A DNA stretch of 30,898 nucleotides, taken from positions 1 through 30,898 of IMG/VR virus record IMGVR_UViG_3300033064_002414, one strand, 5' to 3'. The first letter of the stretch is position 1, and each line of letters starts with the position of its first letter. The notes below the pieces were generated by a model, which had not been told where the DNA came from, searched no databases, and saw only the letters and a list, made by a program, of their open reading frames with translations. This document shows, piece after piece, positions 6,746-12,382 of this stretch. The translations under genes and the position numbers were made by a program. Origin of the DNA: a virus.

Positions 6746-6997
6746 ATGAACGATCTACTCTCAGAACAAGAGACTGCATTCGCAGCCCAACAGGGCTGGA
6801 TGGTCAAGGACGTGTTCTCTAACCCTCAGAACCGTTGGGTCGTTCAGGTTTTGCCGCTGCACTTCTGCGAACAGTTCCCGCATGCCGAAGCGGCAGCACT
6901 TCACGTCATCAACCTGGCTCGCAGTGGCCATCAGGTAGCAGCCAAGGCACTCGCCTTGGTCATGGCAAGCCACACCGCCAAAGGAAAAAAGAAATGA
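6746..6997 (+). CDS. Hypothetical protein, 83 aa
   Basis: Small protein of unknown function. The ATG at 6746 is chosen over an in-frame TTG at 6725 because 6725 lies in the terminator tail. The sequence has a conserved-looking beta segment (QNRWVVQVLPLHFCEQF) and two helices (AEAAALHVINLARSG, QVAAKALALVMASH) with a basic C-terminus (AKGKKK). No motif identifies a function. It overlaps the next gene (ATGA at 6994). The sequence before it contains AAATCTAAGC, a single half-site of the repeat seen elsewhere. Confidence 0.65.
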   Translation: MNDLLSEQETAFAAQQGWMVKDVFSNPQNRWVVQVLPLHFCEQFPHAEAAALHVINLARSGHQVAAKALALVMASHTAKGKKK

Positions 6998-7248
6998 TTA
7001 TTGAATTTACCCGCCCCGGTCGCTTGAGTAACTACGACAGCACCGAGATGGCGGCCTGCATCGTAGACGCGTTGAGCGGCTGCGTCGAACGCGTCGACAA
7101 CCTGGCTGCGGGCCAGAAGCCTGACATGTACAGCGTGTACTTGCACCTGAAAACCGGCGGCTGCGAATGCGTCGCTGACTTTGACAACCGCGACGACGCC
7201 TTGGCCTTTGAATACTTTTTGTTGGACCTGGTGAAGGACAACCAATGA
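6994..7248 (+). CDS. Hypothetical protein, 84 aa
   Basis: Starts at ATG 6994 with a good purine-rich leader (AAAGGAAAAAAG), overlapping the upstream stop. The order is beta-strand (MIIEFTR), helix (STEMAACIVDALSG), strand (MYSVYLHLKTGG), then a pattern with Asp-Asn-Arg-Asp-Asp and a final helix (DDALAFEYFLLDLVKDN). It is acidic overall (pI appears low) and may be a DNA mimic or a small binding partner, but nothing proves this. It overlaps the next small gene (7245). Confidence 0.65.
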   Translation: MIIEFTRPGRLSNYDSTEMAACIVDALSGCVERVDNLAAGQKPDMYSVYLHLKTGGCECVADFDNRDDALAFEYFLLDLVKDNQ

Positions 7249-7391
7249 CCGAATTCAACATCCGCCGCCGAAAAGCCGAAGACGGGCAGTCGCCTGATGA
7301 GATCGAAGACGCAATCAGGGAGATTGCCGAACAGCGCTTTGACGAGCGCCGCGACCGTGAAGCCGAAGATCTCTACAGGGAGAAATCATGA
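7245..7391 (+). CDS. Small highly charged protein, 48 aa
   Basis: A short gene bridging the 7248 stop and the ligase start. It overlaps both by 4 bases (ATGA at 7245 and at 7388), which strongly supports translation. The product is almost all charged and helical (RRRKAEDGQ, EIEDAIREIAEQRFDERRDREAEDLYREKS). It has no hydrophobic core of its own, so it likely folds on a partner or coils. No family is recognised. Confidence 0.6.
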   Translation: MTEFNIRRRKAEDGQSPDEIEDAIREIAEQRFDERRDREAEDLYREKS

Positions 7392-8281
7392 CCACATTCA
7401 AACCCACCCTCGCTGTCGCGGCCGACTTTGCCAAGATCGTCTACCCGGTGTACGCCAGCCCAAAGCTCGACGGCATCCGCTGCTCGATCGTGGGCGGCCA
7501 GGCACTGACGCGTACGCTGAAGGCAATTCCGAACAAGCACGTCTACAACGCGTTAAGCCGTAGCGCGCTCGAGGGTTTAGACGGTGAGCTGATTGTGGGG
7601 TCGCCCACGAGCAAGACGGTCTACACCGACACGGTGTCGGCGGTCATGCGGCACACGGGTGAGCCAGCGGCCACCTACTACGTGTTCGACATGCACGACG
7701 TGCCGGCAACTTTTCAAGGCCGCCATCGTCAGCTGGAACATCTCATGGCTATGTTCGATGACGAGGCTGGTCTCGACATCAAGCTGCTCAACCAGCGGCT
7801 GGTCCATGACGAAGCCGAGCTGCTGAATTACGAGGCTCACTGCGTCGAAGAAGGCTACGAGGGCATCATCTTGCGCAGCCCGAGCGCACCTTACAAGTAC
7901 GGCCGCAGCACCGTCAACGAAGGCTACCTGCTTAAGGTCAAGCGCTTTGAAGACAGTGAGGCCGAGATCATCGGTTTTGAAGAGGAGATGTTCAATGGCA
8001 ATGAAGCCCAAACCAACGAGCTTGGCCGCACCAAGCGCAGCACGGCATCCGCTGGACTTTCTGGCAAGAACACCTTGGGCGCGTTCCTCGTCCGGGACAT
8101 CGTCTCTGGCGTCGAGTTCTCCGTCGGCACCGGCCTCACCGCCCTGCAGCGCGGCGTCTTCTGGCAGCGCCAGCAGGACTACCTCGGCAAGCTGATCAAG
8201 TACAAGTTCTTCCCGGTGGGCGTCAAAGACAAGCCCCGCCACCCCGTGTACCTGGGCTTCCGAAGCACCCTCGACCTCTAA
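7388..8281 (+). CDS. ATP-dependent DNA ligase, 297 aa
   Basis: Seals nicks in phage DNA using ATP. The nucleotidyltransferase motif I is SPKLDGIR, with the AMP-accepting Lys at about residue 26. Motif III is YYVFDMHD (about 98-105), motif IV is EGYEGIILR (about 157-165) and motif V is LLKVKRF (about 182). An OB-fold domain follows from about residue 190 to the end (LGAFLVRDIVSGVEFSVGTGL...LIKYKFF). The size is near the minimal T7-type ligases, with no extra DNA-binding domains. The TAA stop forms half of the inverted repeat at 8277-8290. Together with the polymerase and exonuclease it forms a replication and repair set. Confidence 0.95.
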   Translation: MTTFKPTLAVAADFAKIVYPVYASPKLDGIRCSIVGGQALTRTLKAIPNKHVYNALSRSALEGLDGELIVGSPTSKTVYTDTVSAVMRHTGEPAATYYVFDMHDVPATFQGRHRQLEHLMAMFDDEAGLDIKLLNQRLVHDEAELLNYEAHCVEEGYEGIILRSPSAPYKYGRSTVNEGYLLKVKRFEDSEAEIIGFEEEMFNGNEAQTNELGRTKRSTASAGLSGKNTLGAFLVRDIVSGVEFSVGTGLTALQRGVFWQRQQDYLGKLIKYKFFPVGVKDKPRHPVYLGFRSTLDL

Positions 8282-8290
8282 GATCTTAGA
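8277..8290 (+). repeat. Perfect palindrome TCTAA-GATC-TTAGA after the ligase
   Basis: A 14-base perfect palindrome that includes the ligase stop codon, followed by AAGACGAC and the ATG at 8299. The leader closely matches the one before 3366 (TTAGAAAGACRAC). Confidence 0.65.
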
Positions 8291-8298
8291 AAGACGAC

Positions 8299-8619
8299 AT
8301 GACCGCACTGACCAACGAAATCGCCAAACGCCTCGGTGGCGTGCCGGCTGACCCGGACGGCATAAACGCCAAACGCAGCGGCTGGGCCGAAAACGCTATT
8401 GAACGCTTCGAGGGCGATACCGGCACCGACCGCGAAGACTCGGTCTCGGACCTGCTGGGCGACCTGATGCACTGGTGCGACCGCAACGACACCGACTTCG
8501 ACAACGAGCTGCGTCGCGCGCGGGCGCACTATGCAGCCGAGACCGACGAGGAAACGTCTGGGGTACTTGGGCGATATGCCCAAGCTGATGAACAACTTTC
8601 GCAACTTCTTGGAGATTAA
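8299..8619 (+). CDS. Hypothetical acidic protein, 106 aa
   Basis: Very acidic, helical protein of unknown function. The central part (DREDSVSDLLGDLMHWCDRNDTDFDNELRRARAHYAAE, split here over about residues 43-82) resembles the small phage proteins that follow the ligase in other genomes, but no named domain is certain. The start lies eight bases after the palindrome, with no strong Shine-Dalgarno. The next gene begins two bases after the stop. Confidence 0.7.
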   Translation: MTALTNEIAKRLGGVPADPDGINAKRSGWAENAIERFEGDTGTDREDSVSDLLGDLMHWCDRNDTDFDNELRRARAHYAAETDEETSGVLGRYAQADEQLSQLLGD

Positions 8620-8621
8620 TC

Positions 8622-8834
8622 ATGCGGCTCTATAAAACCACCTTCCTCGACGATGCACGCCCCCAGGAACGCAGCGAGTGCGCCAGCTGGGACGGCACCC
8701 TGGCCGACGCGGCAAAGACTCGCAAGCTGCTGAAAGTCGAAAGCATGCGCAACATCGACACCGCTGAGGTCGAGGTTCCTACCGACAAGGCTGGCTTGCT
8801 GGCTTTTGTCAACACCTGGTGCGTGGTGCGATGA
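8622..8834 (+). CDS. Hypothetical protein, 70 aa
   Basis: Small protein of unknown function preceded by GGAGATT, a good ribosome-binding site inside the end of the upstream gene. It starts with a strand (MRLYKTTFL) and carries a charged helix (TLADAAKTRKLLKVE). A strand-loop-helix (TAEVEVPTDKAGLLAFVNTW) follows, a mixed alpha/beta order. The stop overlaps the next ATG (8831). No catalytic residues stand out. Confidence 0.65.
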   Translation: MRLYKTTFLDDARPQERSECASWDGTLADAAKTRKLLKVESMRNIDTAEVEVPTDKAGLLAFVNTWCVVR

Positions 8835-9124
8835 GGCGGTCTACTGAAACCGCCGCTTTTGAGATGCTGGAGACCATCGAGGCGCAAGGGCCGGCAACGA
8901 TTGCCCAGCTCCTGGTGCTGATGCCCGGCGTCACCCGAGGCACGGTGCACAGCTTTTGCAAGCGCGCCGCCGCCAAAGGTTTCATCAATTACACCGGCCA
9001 GTCGCACGATAAAAGTTTCTCCGTAGTCCCAGACTGGAGAGCCTTACACGCGCAGCCCGTGGTCTACAAGCCGCGCGCGCAGCCCGTTGTTCACCATCTG
9101 CAAACTGTTTGGCGGTCCGTATGA
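8831..9124 (+). CDS. Winged-helix DNA-binding protein, 97 aa
   Basis: Residues about 8-60 read as a winged helix-turn-helix: AAFEMLETIEAQ, then the HTH QGPATIAQLLVLMPGVTRGTVHS with recognition helix VTRGTVHSFCKRAAAKG, then the wing FINYTGQSHDKSFSVV. This is the usual MarR/ArsR-like order and suggests sequence-specific DNA binding. A Pro/His/Val-rich tail repeats a short unit (AQPVVYKPRAQPVVHH). It is a candidate phage regulator near the integration module. The ATG overlaps the upstream TGA. Confidence 0.7.
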   Translation: MRRSTETAAFEMLETIEAQGPATIAQLLVLMPGVTRGTVHSFCKRAAAKGFINYTGQSHDKSFSVVPDWRALHAQPVVYKPRAQPVVHHLQTVWRSV

Positions 9125-9327
9125 CACACAAGATCAACACCGACGCCGTTGCAGTCGACCAGAATTATTTTTGGCAGGCCATGTCCACTTGTCCGCGCGC
9201 TGTCAAGGTGCAGCTGCTGAACATCGGCGGTGTAGCTATCTACGGCACGTACGACGGCAAAGACCCTGACTGGCAAGGATGGGCACCGCTGCCAAAACGG
9301 CCGCTGCAACTCGAGCTGGACCTCTGA
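9121..9327 (+). CDS. Hypothetical protein, 68 aa
   Basis: Overlaps the upstream gene (ATGA at 9121) and shares one base with the next start (TGATG at 9325-9329). The sequence is beta-rich with several Trp (FWQAM, DWQGWAPLPKRPLQLELDL). The pattern VQLLNIGGVAIYGTYDGKDPDWQGWAPLP reads like a small beta-barrel or a protein that shields a partner. Function unknown. Confidence 0.6.
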   Translation: MTHKINTDAVAVDQNYFWQAMSTCPRAVKVQLLNIGGVAIYGTYDGKDPDWQGWAPLPKRPLQLELDL

Positions 9328-9587
9328 TGACTTTCATAAAAAAAACCCTGTCTGTGCCGGAAGCGAGTGACTTGATGAACGTCCATGCCAACACGGTGTT
9401 CAAAATGATCGACGCCGGAACTCTGCCAGCAGCCAAGATAGGCCGGGCCTATGTGTTGCTGTTGGACGACGTGATGAACTACATCGAGCAGATGGTCATC
9501 AAGCAGACCAGCGCGCGCATGATGGGCTCACCCATTCGCCCTAACGGCCGATCACCACATCTTCTGGGCAAGGTTAGAGCCGCGTAA
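9327..9587 (+). CDS. xis: Excisionase/HTH-type DNA-binding protein, 86 aa
   Basis: Residues about 7-50 match the MerR-like excisionase helix-turn-helix family: LSVPEASDLMNVHANTVFKMIDAGTLPAAKIGRAYVL. That is the common order of activator helix, recognition helix (HANTVFKMIDAG) and a wing ending in Gly-Arg-Ala-Tyr. A linker helix and basic tail follow. The gene is convergent with the integrase and overlaps its 3' end by 36 bp, so the two are likely tuned against each other. The role as directionality factor is inferred from the family and position. It is the last gene of the rightward early operon. Start at 9327 shares a base with the previous stop. Confidence 0.75.
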   Translation: MTFIKKTLSVPEASDLMNVHANTVFKMIDAGTLPAAKIGRAYVLLLDDVMNYIEQMVIKQTSARMMGSPIRPNGRSPHLLGKVRAA

Positions 9588-10697
9588 ATTGGCGTACCTG
9601 AGCAGCACTTGGTGCGATTTGTGGCCGGTAATTTTCATGATCTCCGCGTCCGAAAAAGTCGTCCGTTCAAACAGGCGGCAGGTCGCCTCGTGGCGTAGAT
9701 CATGAAAGTGCAAGCCCTTGCACTTTGCTGCTTGAAAGACGCCCGGGTCGCGTTTGTTGCAAAACAGTTTGGAGATTTCCGCACTGAGTACTTGCAAATA
9801 CAAAGGCGTCATGGTGCCGTCCCACCAAGGAAACAGCGCGTTATCGTTGCCGCCTTTTGGCACAACACGTTGTTTCAAATACCCCGTAAGCACATCCACC
9901 GCCGGTGTGCTCAACGGGACCTGGCGCTTGTCGCCGTTTTTTGTCTTCTCTAAAAACACCGTGCGCTGCTTGAGCTTGACTTGATCGAGCGTCAGCGTGT
10001 ACATCTCTTGTAGGCGCATCGCCGATTCAACCGCCAAAATCACCAGCACACGCGTGGCAGCCACATGCGGCAGCTTAAAAGGCCGCTGCTTTCTCGGCAA
10101 CACGCCGCCGTCGATGACTGCCATGATTTTCTCAAACTCACCTTCTTCCAGGCGCCTGTCGCGCGAGACGTCTTCACGCGCGACGCCCGCCAAAGCGACG
10201 TCCTTGGAGCTGTACTGCGAGTAGCTGTCAGGCAATGACCTAAATGGGTTGTCAGGCATGACGAGCAATTCACGCCTGACACCCCAGTCAGTGCAGCGAG
10301 CAACAGCTCCGACTTTTGCGCGGATGGTGGCCGGTGCAAGCTTGTCGACGCGCTTCATCTCGTCGATCCACGCGTCTACCCAGGCGCAATTAAACGCTGT
10401 CAGGGGCGTCTTGCCCCAGCGCCCCAGCAGCGTGCCGACGGCCGCTTTGTCTTTTGGTGACGGGTGCGCGTTGCCCTCATATTCGCGCACCAGCCCTGCA
10501 AGGGTCATGACTCTGGTCTGAACCTGATAGTCAGGCGGGATGATGCCTTTGTCGAGCAGCGCTTCTAAACGACGGCAGTGGTCGATGCCTTCCTGCTCTT
10601 TGTCAAACGTCAGGTAAAGCGGTTTGGGCAGCAGCCCTGCACGCTTGACCGTGAACTGCCAGTTGCCCGTACTCTCGATGAATTTTTTGAATGCCAT
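9552..10697 (-). CDS. int: Tyrosine recombinase (phage integrase), 381 aa
   Basis: Site-specific recombinase for integration and excision at attP. An arm-binding region (about 1-60) and a core-binding SAM-like domain (about 65-160: LAGLVREYEGNAHPSPKDK...) precede the catalytic domain. Catalytic residues are Arg in SAMRLQEM, Lys in EKTKNGDKRQVPL, His-x2-Arg in FHDLRHEA, His in ITGHKSH and the nucleophilic Tyr in LLRYANL. The start at 10697 is the only ATG; an extended frame to a GTG at 10826 would translate two terminator-like hairpins and is rejected. The ATG lacks a clear ribosome-binding site, which suggests low basal translation. It reads in the same direction as, and directly downstream of, the tRNA-Val fragment. 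Confidence 0.93.
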   Translation of the reverse strand: MAFKKFIESTGNWQFTVKRAGLLPKPLYLTFDKEQEGIDHCRRLEALLDKGIIPPDYQVQTRVMTLAGLVREYEGNAHPSPKDKAAVGTLLGRWGKTPLTAFNCAWVDAWIDEMKRVDKLAPATIRAKVGAVARCTDWGVRRELLVMPDNPFRSLPDSYSQYSSKDVALAGVAREDVSRDRRLEEGEFEKIMAVIDGGVLPRKQRPFKLPHVAATRVLVILAVESAMRLQEMYTLTLDQVKLKQRTVFLEKTKNGDKRQVPLSTPAVDVLTGYLKQRVVPKGGNDNALFPWWDGTMTPLYLQVLSAEISKLFCNKRDPGVFQAAKCKGLHFHDLRHEATCRLFERTTFSDAEIMKITGHKSHQVLLRYANLRGSNLAQKMW

Positions 10698-10720
10698 AGG
10701 CGGCAGATCATAGCCACAAA

Positions 10721-10740
10721 AACGCCTCCAACTAGGCGTT
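10721..10740 (-). terminator. Leftward terminator in the integrase leader
   Basis: On the minus strand AACGCCT and AGGCGTT form a 7-bp stem around AGTTGG, followed by TTTTTG. It lies 24 bases before the integrase ATG, so transcripts from the tRNA side must pass it to reach int. Confidence 0.65.
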
Positions 10741-10814
10741 GCTCGGGTTGGTATGCGTGTTTTTTCGGGTGGTATACGGTGACTTAGAGTGATCTGGGGA
10801 TGGCCCCGCGGACG

Positions 10815-10846
10815 AAAAAAAACCACCTAGATTTCTCTAAATGGTT
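10815..10846 (-). terminator. Leftward T8 terminator just downstream of the tRNA fragment
   Basis: On the minus strand AACCA...TGGTT flank an inner ATTT/AAAT hairpin, followed by eight T. It sits 29 bases past the tRNA CCA end. After integration it would end the restored tRNA transcript. Confidence 0.6.
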
Positions 10847-10875
10847 GATTTCATTGAACTTTTAAGGCTAGTGGG

Positions 10876-10920
10876 TGGTGGGTGCTGACGGACTCGAACC
10901 GCCGACCTACGCCGTGTAAA
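10876..10920 (-). other. attP: attP core: 3' half of a tRNA-Val(UAC) gene
   Basis: Minus-strand reading gives, in order, a seven-base anticodon loop TTTACAC (anticodon TAC at 10916-10918), the 3' anticodon stem GGCGT and a short variable region. A complete T-arm GGCGG-TTCGAGT-CCGTC, the acceptor half AGCACCC, discriminator A and encoded CCA follow. The 5' anticodon stem that should precede (ACGCC) is absent; TCCCC is there instead. The match therefore breaks at the anticodon loop, the typical crossover place for tyrosine integrases. With int next door this is the phage attachment core that rebuilds a host tRNA-Val gene on integration. It cannot fold as a tRNA by itself. Confidence 0.85.
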
Positions 10921-11089
10921 GGGGACGAGCCCTTATATAAATCAACAACTTATAAAACCTACCAACTTCTTTACCAACTGATGATAGGTTGCCGGGAATT
11001 CTACCTCCCGGGCTGCACACAAGAACTGTCACATTTCTGTCTTAAGCTGCGTGACGAATTGAGAGAACAGTTTACCGAAAGAAGAAGCT
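10921..11089. other. attP right arm, no gene seen
   Basis: AT-rich arm (ATATAAATCAACAACTTATAAAAC) followed by an inverted repeat CCGGGA (10992-10997) with TCCCGG (11006-11011). It may hold integrase arm sites or a promoter for the gene at 11090; TATAAA at 10951 lacks a matching -35. Nothing here encodes a convincing protein. Confidence 0.4.
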
Positions 11090-11329
11090 ATGGCAGAAGA
11101 CGCAAGGTTTGACGCAGAGTTTGAAACGCTGTCCCCGCTTCCTCAAGCAGAGTTCTTGTATGCAATCGACCGCAACCTGCAGATCGAGTGCATCCTTGAT
11201 GAAAACGCACTGCTGGTAGCGTTGTCGCCGATCACCGGCGAGGGGCACTTCGCAAAGCTGGAGTTCACGAAAGGCTTTGCGACAGAACTTCGAGACTTTC
11301 TGAACAAACACATGCAAGACGACGAATGA
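11090..11329 (+). CDS. Hypothetical accessory protein, 79 aa
   Basis: First gene on the far side of attP. AGAAAGAAGAAG before the ATG serves as ribosome-binding site. The product is acidic and compact alpha/beta: FDAEFETLSPLPQAEFLYAID, then a strand-rich stretch LLVALSPITGEGHFAKLEF, then the helix ATELRDFLNKHM. No domain is recognised. Its place beside the attachment site is typical of lysogenic-conversion or superinfection genes, but this is position only. Confidence 0.65.
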   Translation: MAEDARFDAEFETLSPLPQAEFLYAIDRNLQIECILDENALLVALSPITGEGHFAKLEFTKGFATELRDFLNKHMQDDE

Positions 11330-11335
11330 CCCGTC

Positions 11336-11366
11336 GTTGGCAACGCTCAGCCAACTCGCCGTCTTT
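11336..11366 (+). terminator. Weak terminator candidate after 11329
   Basis: GTTGGC (11336-11341) pairs with GCCAAC (11350-11355), and a T5 run follows after seven bases. The distance to the T-run is longer than ideal. Confidence 0.35.
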
Positions 11367-11419
11367 TTCTTATGTCGGCGCCAGGCTGTGCAAAAATTAA
11401 ACCAAGGAGCTACGTGACT

Positions 11420-11728
11420 ATGGAAGTCTTTCGCCGGCTGTCAATTGTTTGGGTAGTATGCGGGGTCGCCCTCGGCTTGGCGACGTTGAGCGTGGCCCGC
11501 TACCCTATCTTTTCGTTTGTTGTCATGGCACTGCTGGTCGGGCCTCTCTTTGTGTCGATCCGCTGGCCTAGCAAGCTGGTGCTGATCTGGTTCGGGCTCT
11601 GGCTCGCATTCGTGATCACGACAAAACTGAGCGGCTCAGACTTCGAAACCTTGCTGGTCATCGTTCCCGGCGGCGCCCTAGTTTTCTGGGTCGCCTGCTG
11701 GGTAGTGGCCGGACTGTTCAAGAAATAA
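11420..11728 (+). CDS. Integral membrane protein, 102 aa
   Basis: About four hydrophobic segments: LSIVWVVCGVALGLATL (about 7-23), FSFVVMALLVGPLFV (about 32-46), LVLIWFGLWLAFVITT (about 53-68) and LLVIVPGGALVFWVACWVVAG (about 78-98). It ends in a short Lys tail, so it should sit in the inner membrane. A good AAGGAG lies at 11404-11409. ATG 11420 is taken as start, but a GTG at 11414 is also possible (spacing 4), and an ATG at 11372 upstream of the ribosome-binding site is unlikely. Phage membrane proteins of this kind next to att often block superinfection; function is not shown by the sequence. Confidence 0.7.
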   Translation: MEVFRRLSIVWVVCGVALGLATLSVARYPIFSFVVMALLVGPLFVSIRWPSKLVLIWFGLWLAFVITTKLSGSDFETLLVIVPGGALVFWVACWVVAGLFKK

Positions 11729-11740
11729 CCAAGGAGCCCT

Positions 11741-12016
11741 ATGTTTTCCAACTTCCTGTTGGGCTCACTACGCATTACTGAGAATGCAAAAATCAAGCTC
11801 AAGCGCGTCCCGTACGACCTGATCTGTCGCCATGCTGTCAACGAGCATGGGCAGCTCAGCCGCCGGGAACTACGGCGCAATGAGATGTCAATGAAAACCA
11901 TCGGGGAGATCACCTCGCGCTACATGGTGGACCCGACCAACCCGAGCCTGGGCTCGGTCGTGATCGTGACCACCGAGTCGTGGGATGAGACCCTTGTCAA
12001 ACTGGAGGATGAATAG
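11741..12016 (+). CDS. Hypothetical protein, 91 aa
   Basis: Preceded by CCAAGGAGCCCT, a strong ribosome-binding site like that of the gene before it. The product is basic in its first half (NAKIKLKRVPYDLICRHAVNE, LSRRELRRNE) and acidic at the end (SWDETLVKLEDE). A segment SLGSVVIVTTES looks like a beta strand. No known motif is seen. The stop abuts the next ATG directly (TAGATG), so it is co-translated with a tiny membrane peptide. Confidence 0.65.
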   Translation: MFSNFLLGSLRITENAKIKLKRVPYDLICRHAVNEHGQLSRRELRRNEMSMKTIGEITSRYMVDPTNPSLGSVVIVTTESWDETLVKLEDE

Positions 12017-12154
12017 ATGTTTGCTTTTCTTTTCGCTGCAGCCAAGCTGCTGCGTGTCGTACTCGTCGTGCTGCGTGCAGCTGCGGGTATCCTGATCGTT
12101 GGCCACGGCACCTACCGCTGGGTCAAGAACAAGCGCCAGGACATGCTCGCCTGA
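12017..12154 (+). CDS. Small membrane peptide, 45 aa
   Basis: Begins immediately after the TAG of the previous gene, with GGAGGATG as ribosome-binding site. One hydrophobic stretch (FAFLFAAAKLLRVVLVVLRAAAGILIVG) is followed by a basic tail (RWVKNKRQ), a typical single-pass inner-membrane peptide. Small-holin-like or regulatory roles are possible but unproven. The gene is followed by the strong terminator at 12182. Confidence 0.6.
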   Translation: MFAFLFAAAKLLRVVLVVLRAAAGILIVGHGTYRWVKNKRQDMLA

Positions 12155-12181
12155 CGCACAGCCACTGACGACTCACACTTC

Positions 12182-12203
12182 ACCGGCCATGCGCCGGTTT
12201 TTT
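12182..12203 (+). terminator. Rho-independent terminator of the accessory operon
   Basis: ACCGGC (12182-12187) pairs with GCCGGT (12193-12198) around CATGC, followed by TTTTTT. It ends the rightward operon before the convergence with late genes. Confidence 0.85.
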
Positions 12204-12255
12204 ATTTGCCCGCAGGGTATGGGGCGCGGGGGCTTACGTTTTCCATTCCAGACAC
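12202..12255 (-). CDS. Possible micro-ORF with perfect Shine-Dalgarno, 17 aa
   Basis: On the minus strand AAGGAGG (12261-12267) stands five bases before GTG at 12255. The ORF encodes VSGMENVSPRAPYPAGK and stops at TAA inside the T-run of the opposite terminator. No function is known. It may be a coincidence of a purine-rich strand, so confidence is low. Confidence 0.2.
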   Translation of the reverse strand: MSGMENVSPRAPYPAGK

Positions 12256-12367
12256 GTAAACCTCCTTCTCTACACTATCACTATTTATACTCTACTTATT
12301 ACTACTTATTTTTATTCTAGCTTTTAAGAATGGAATGGAATAATAGATAAGGTATAGAGGTAAAGAG
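12241..12367. other. Convergence element: G-free tract then C-free tract, flanked by inverted repeats
   Basis: Between the last rightward gene and the last leftward gene. The plus strand has no G from 12257 to 12319 (63 bases) and no C from 12322 to 12367 (46 bases). TTCCATTCCA (12241-12250) is the exact reverse complement of TGGAATGGAA (12331-12340). TTACGT (12234-12239) mirrors ACGTAA (12254-12259). This is far from random for GC-rich DNA. It may be an origin, a transcription-convergence insulator or a remnant of a mobile element; I cannot tell which. Confidence 0.6.
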
Positions 12368-12379
12368 CATTACGCTCTT
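12363..12379 (-). terminator. Hairpin just after the giant virion gene
   Basis: AAGAGC and GCTCTT form a 6-bp stem around a five-base loop four bases past the stop of the 2886-aa gene. The following minus-strand sequence (TACCTCTATACC) lacks a T-run, so termination is doubtful. Confidence 0.35.
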
Positions 12380-12382
12380 ACG

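Noticed and set aside
1-9587. T7-type phage RNA polymerase promoters or an RNA polymerase gene
   Set aside because: No single-subunit RNA polymerase is present here and no repeated 20-odd-base promoter consensus is visible; only the short TCTAA/TTAGA repeat recurs.
10698-10826. N-terminal extension of the integrase to a GTG at 10826
   Set aside because: The stretch overlaps two hairpin/T-run terminators, encodes an Arg/Pro-rich unlikely sequence and has no ribosome-binding site; the only ATG is at 10697.
10876-10950. A complete functional tRNA gene
   Set aside because: The 5' half is missing: no partner for the 3' anticodon stem, D-arm or acceptor. It is only the 3' part used as attachment core.
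11372-11419. An earlier ATG start (11372) for the membrane protein
   Set aside because: It lies upstream of the good AAGGAG at 11404 and inside the terminator-like stretch, and would add a charged Cys/Lys leader that does not fit a membrane protein.
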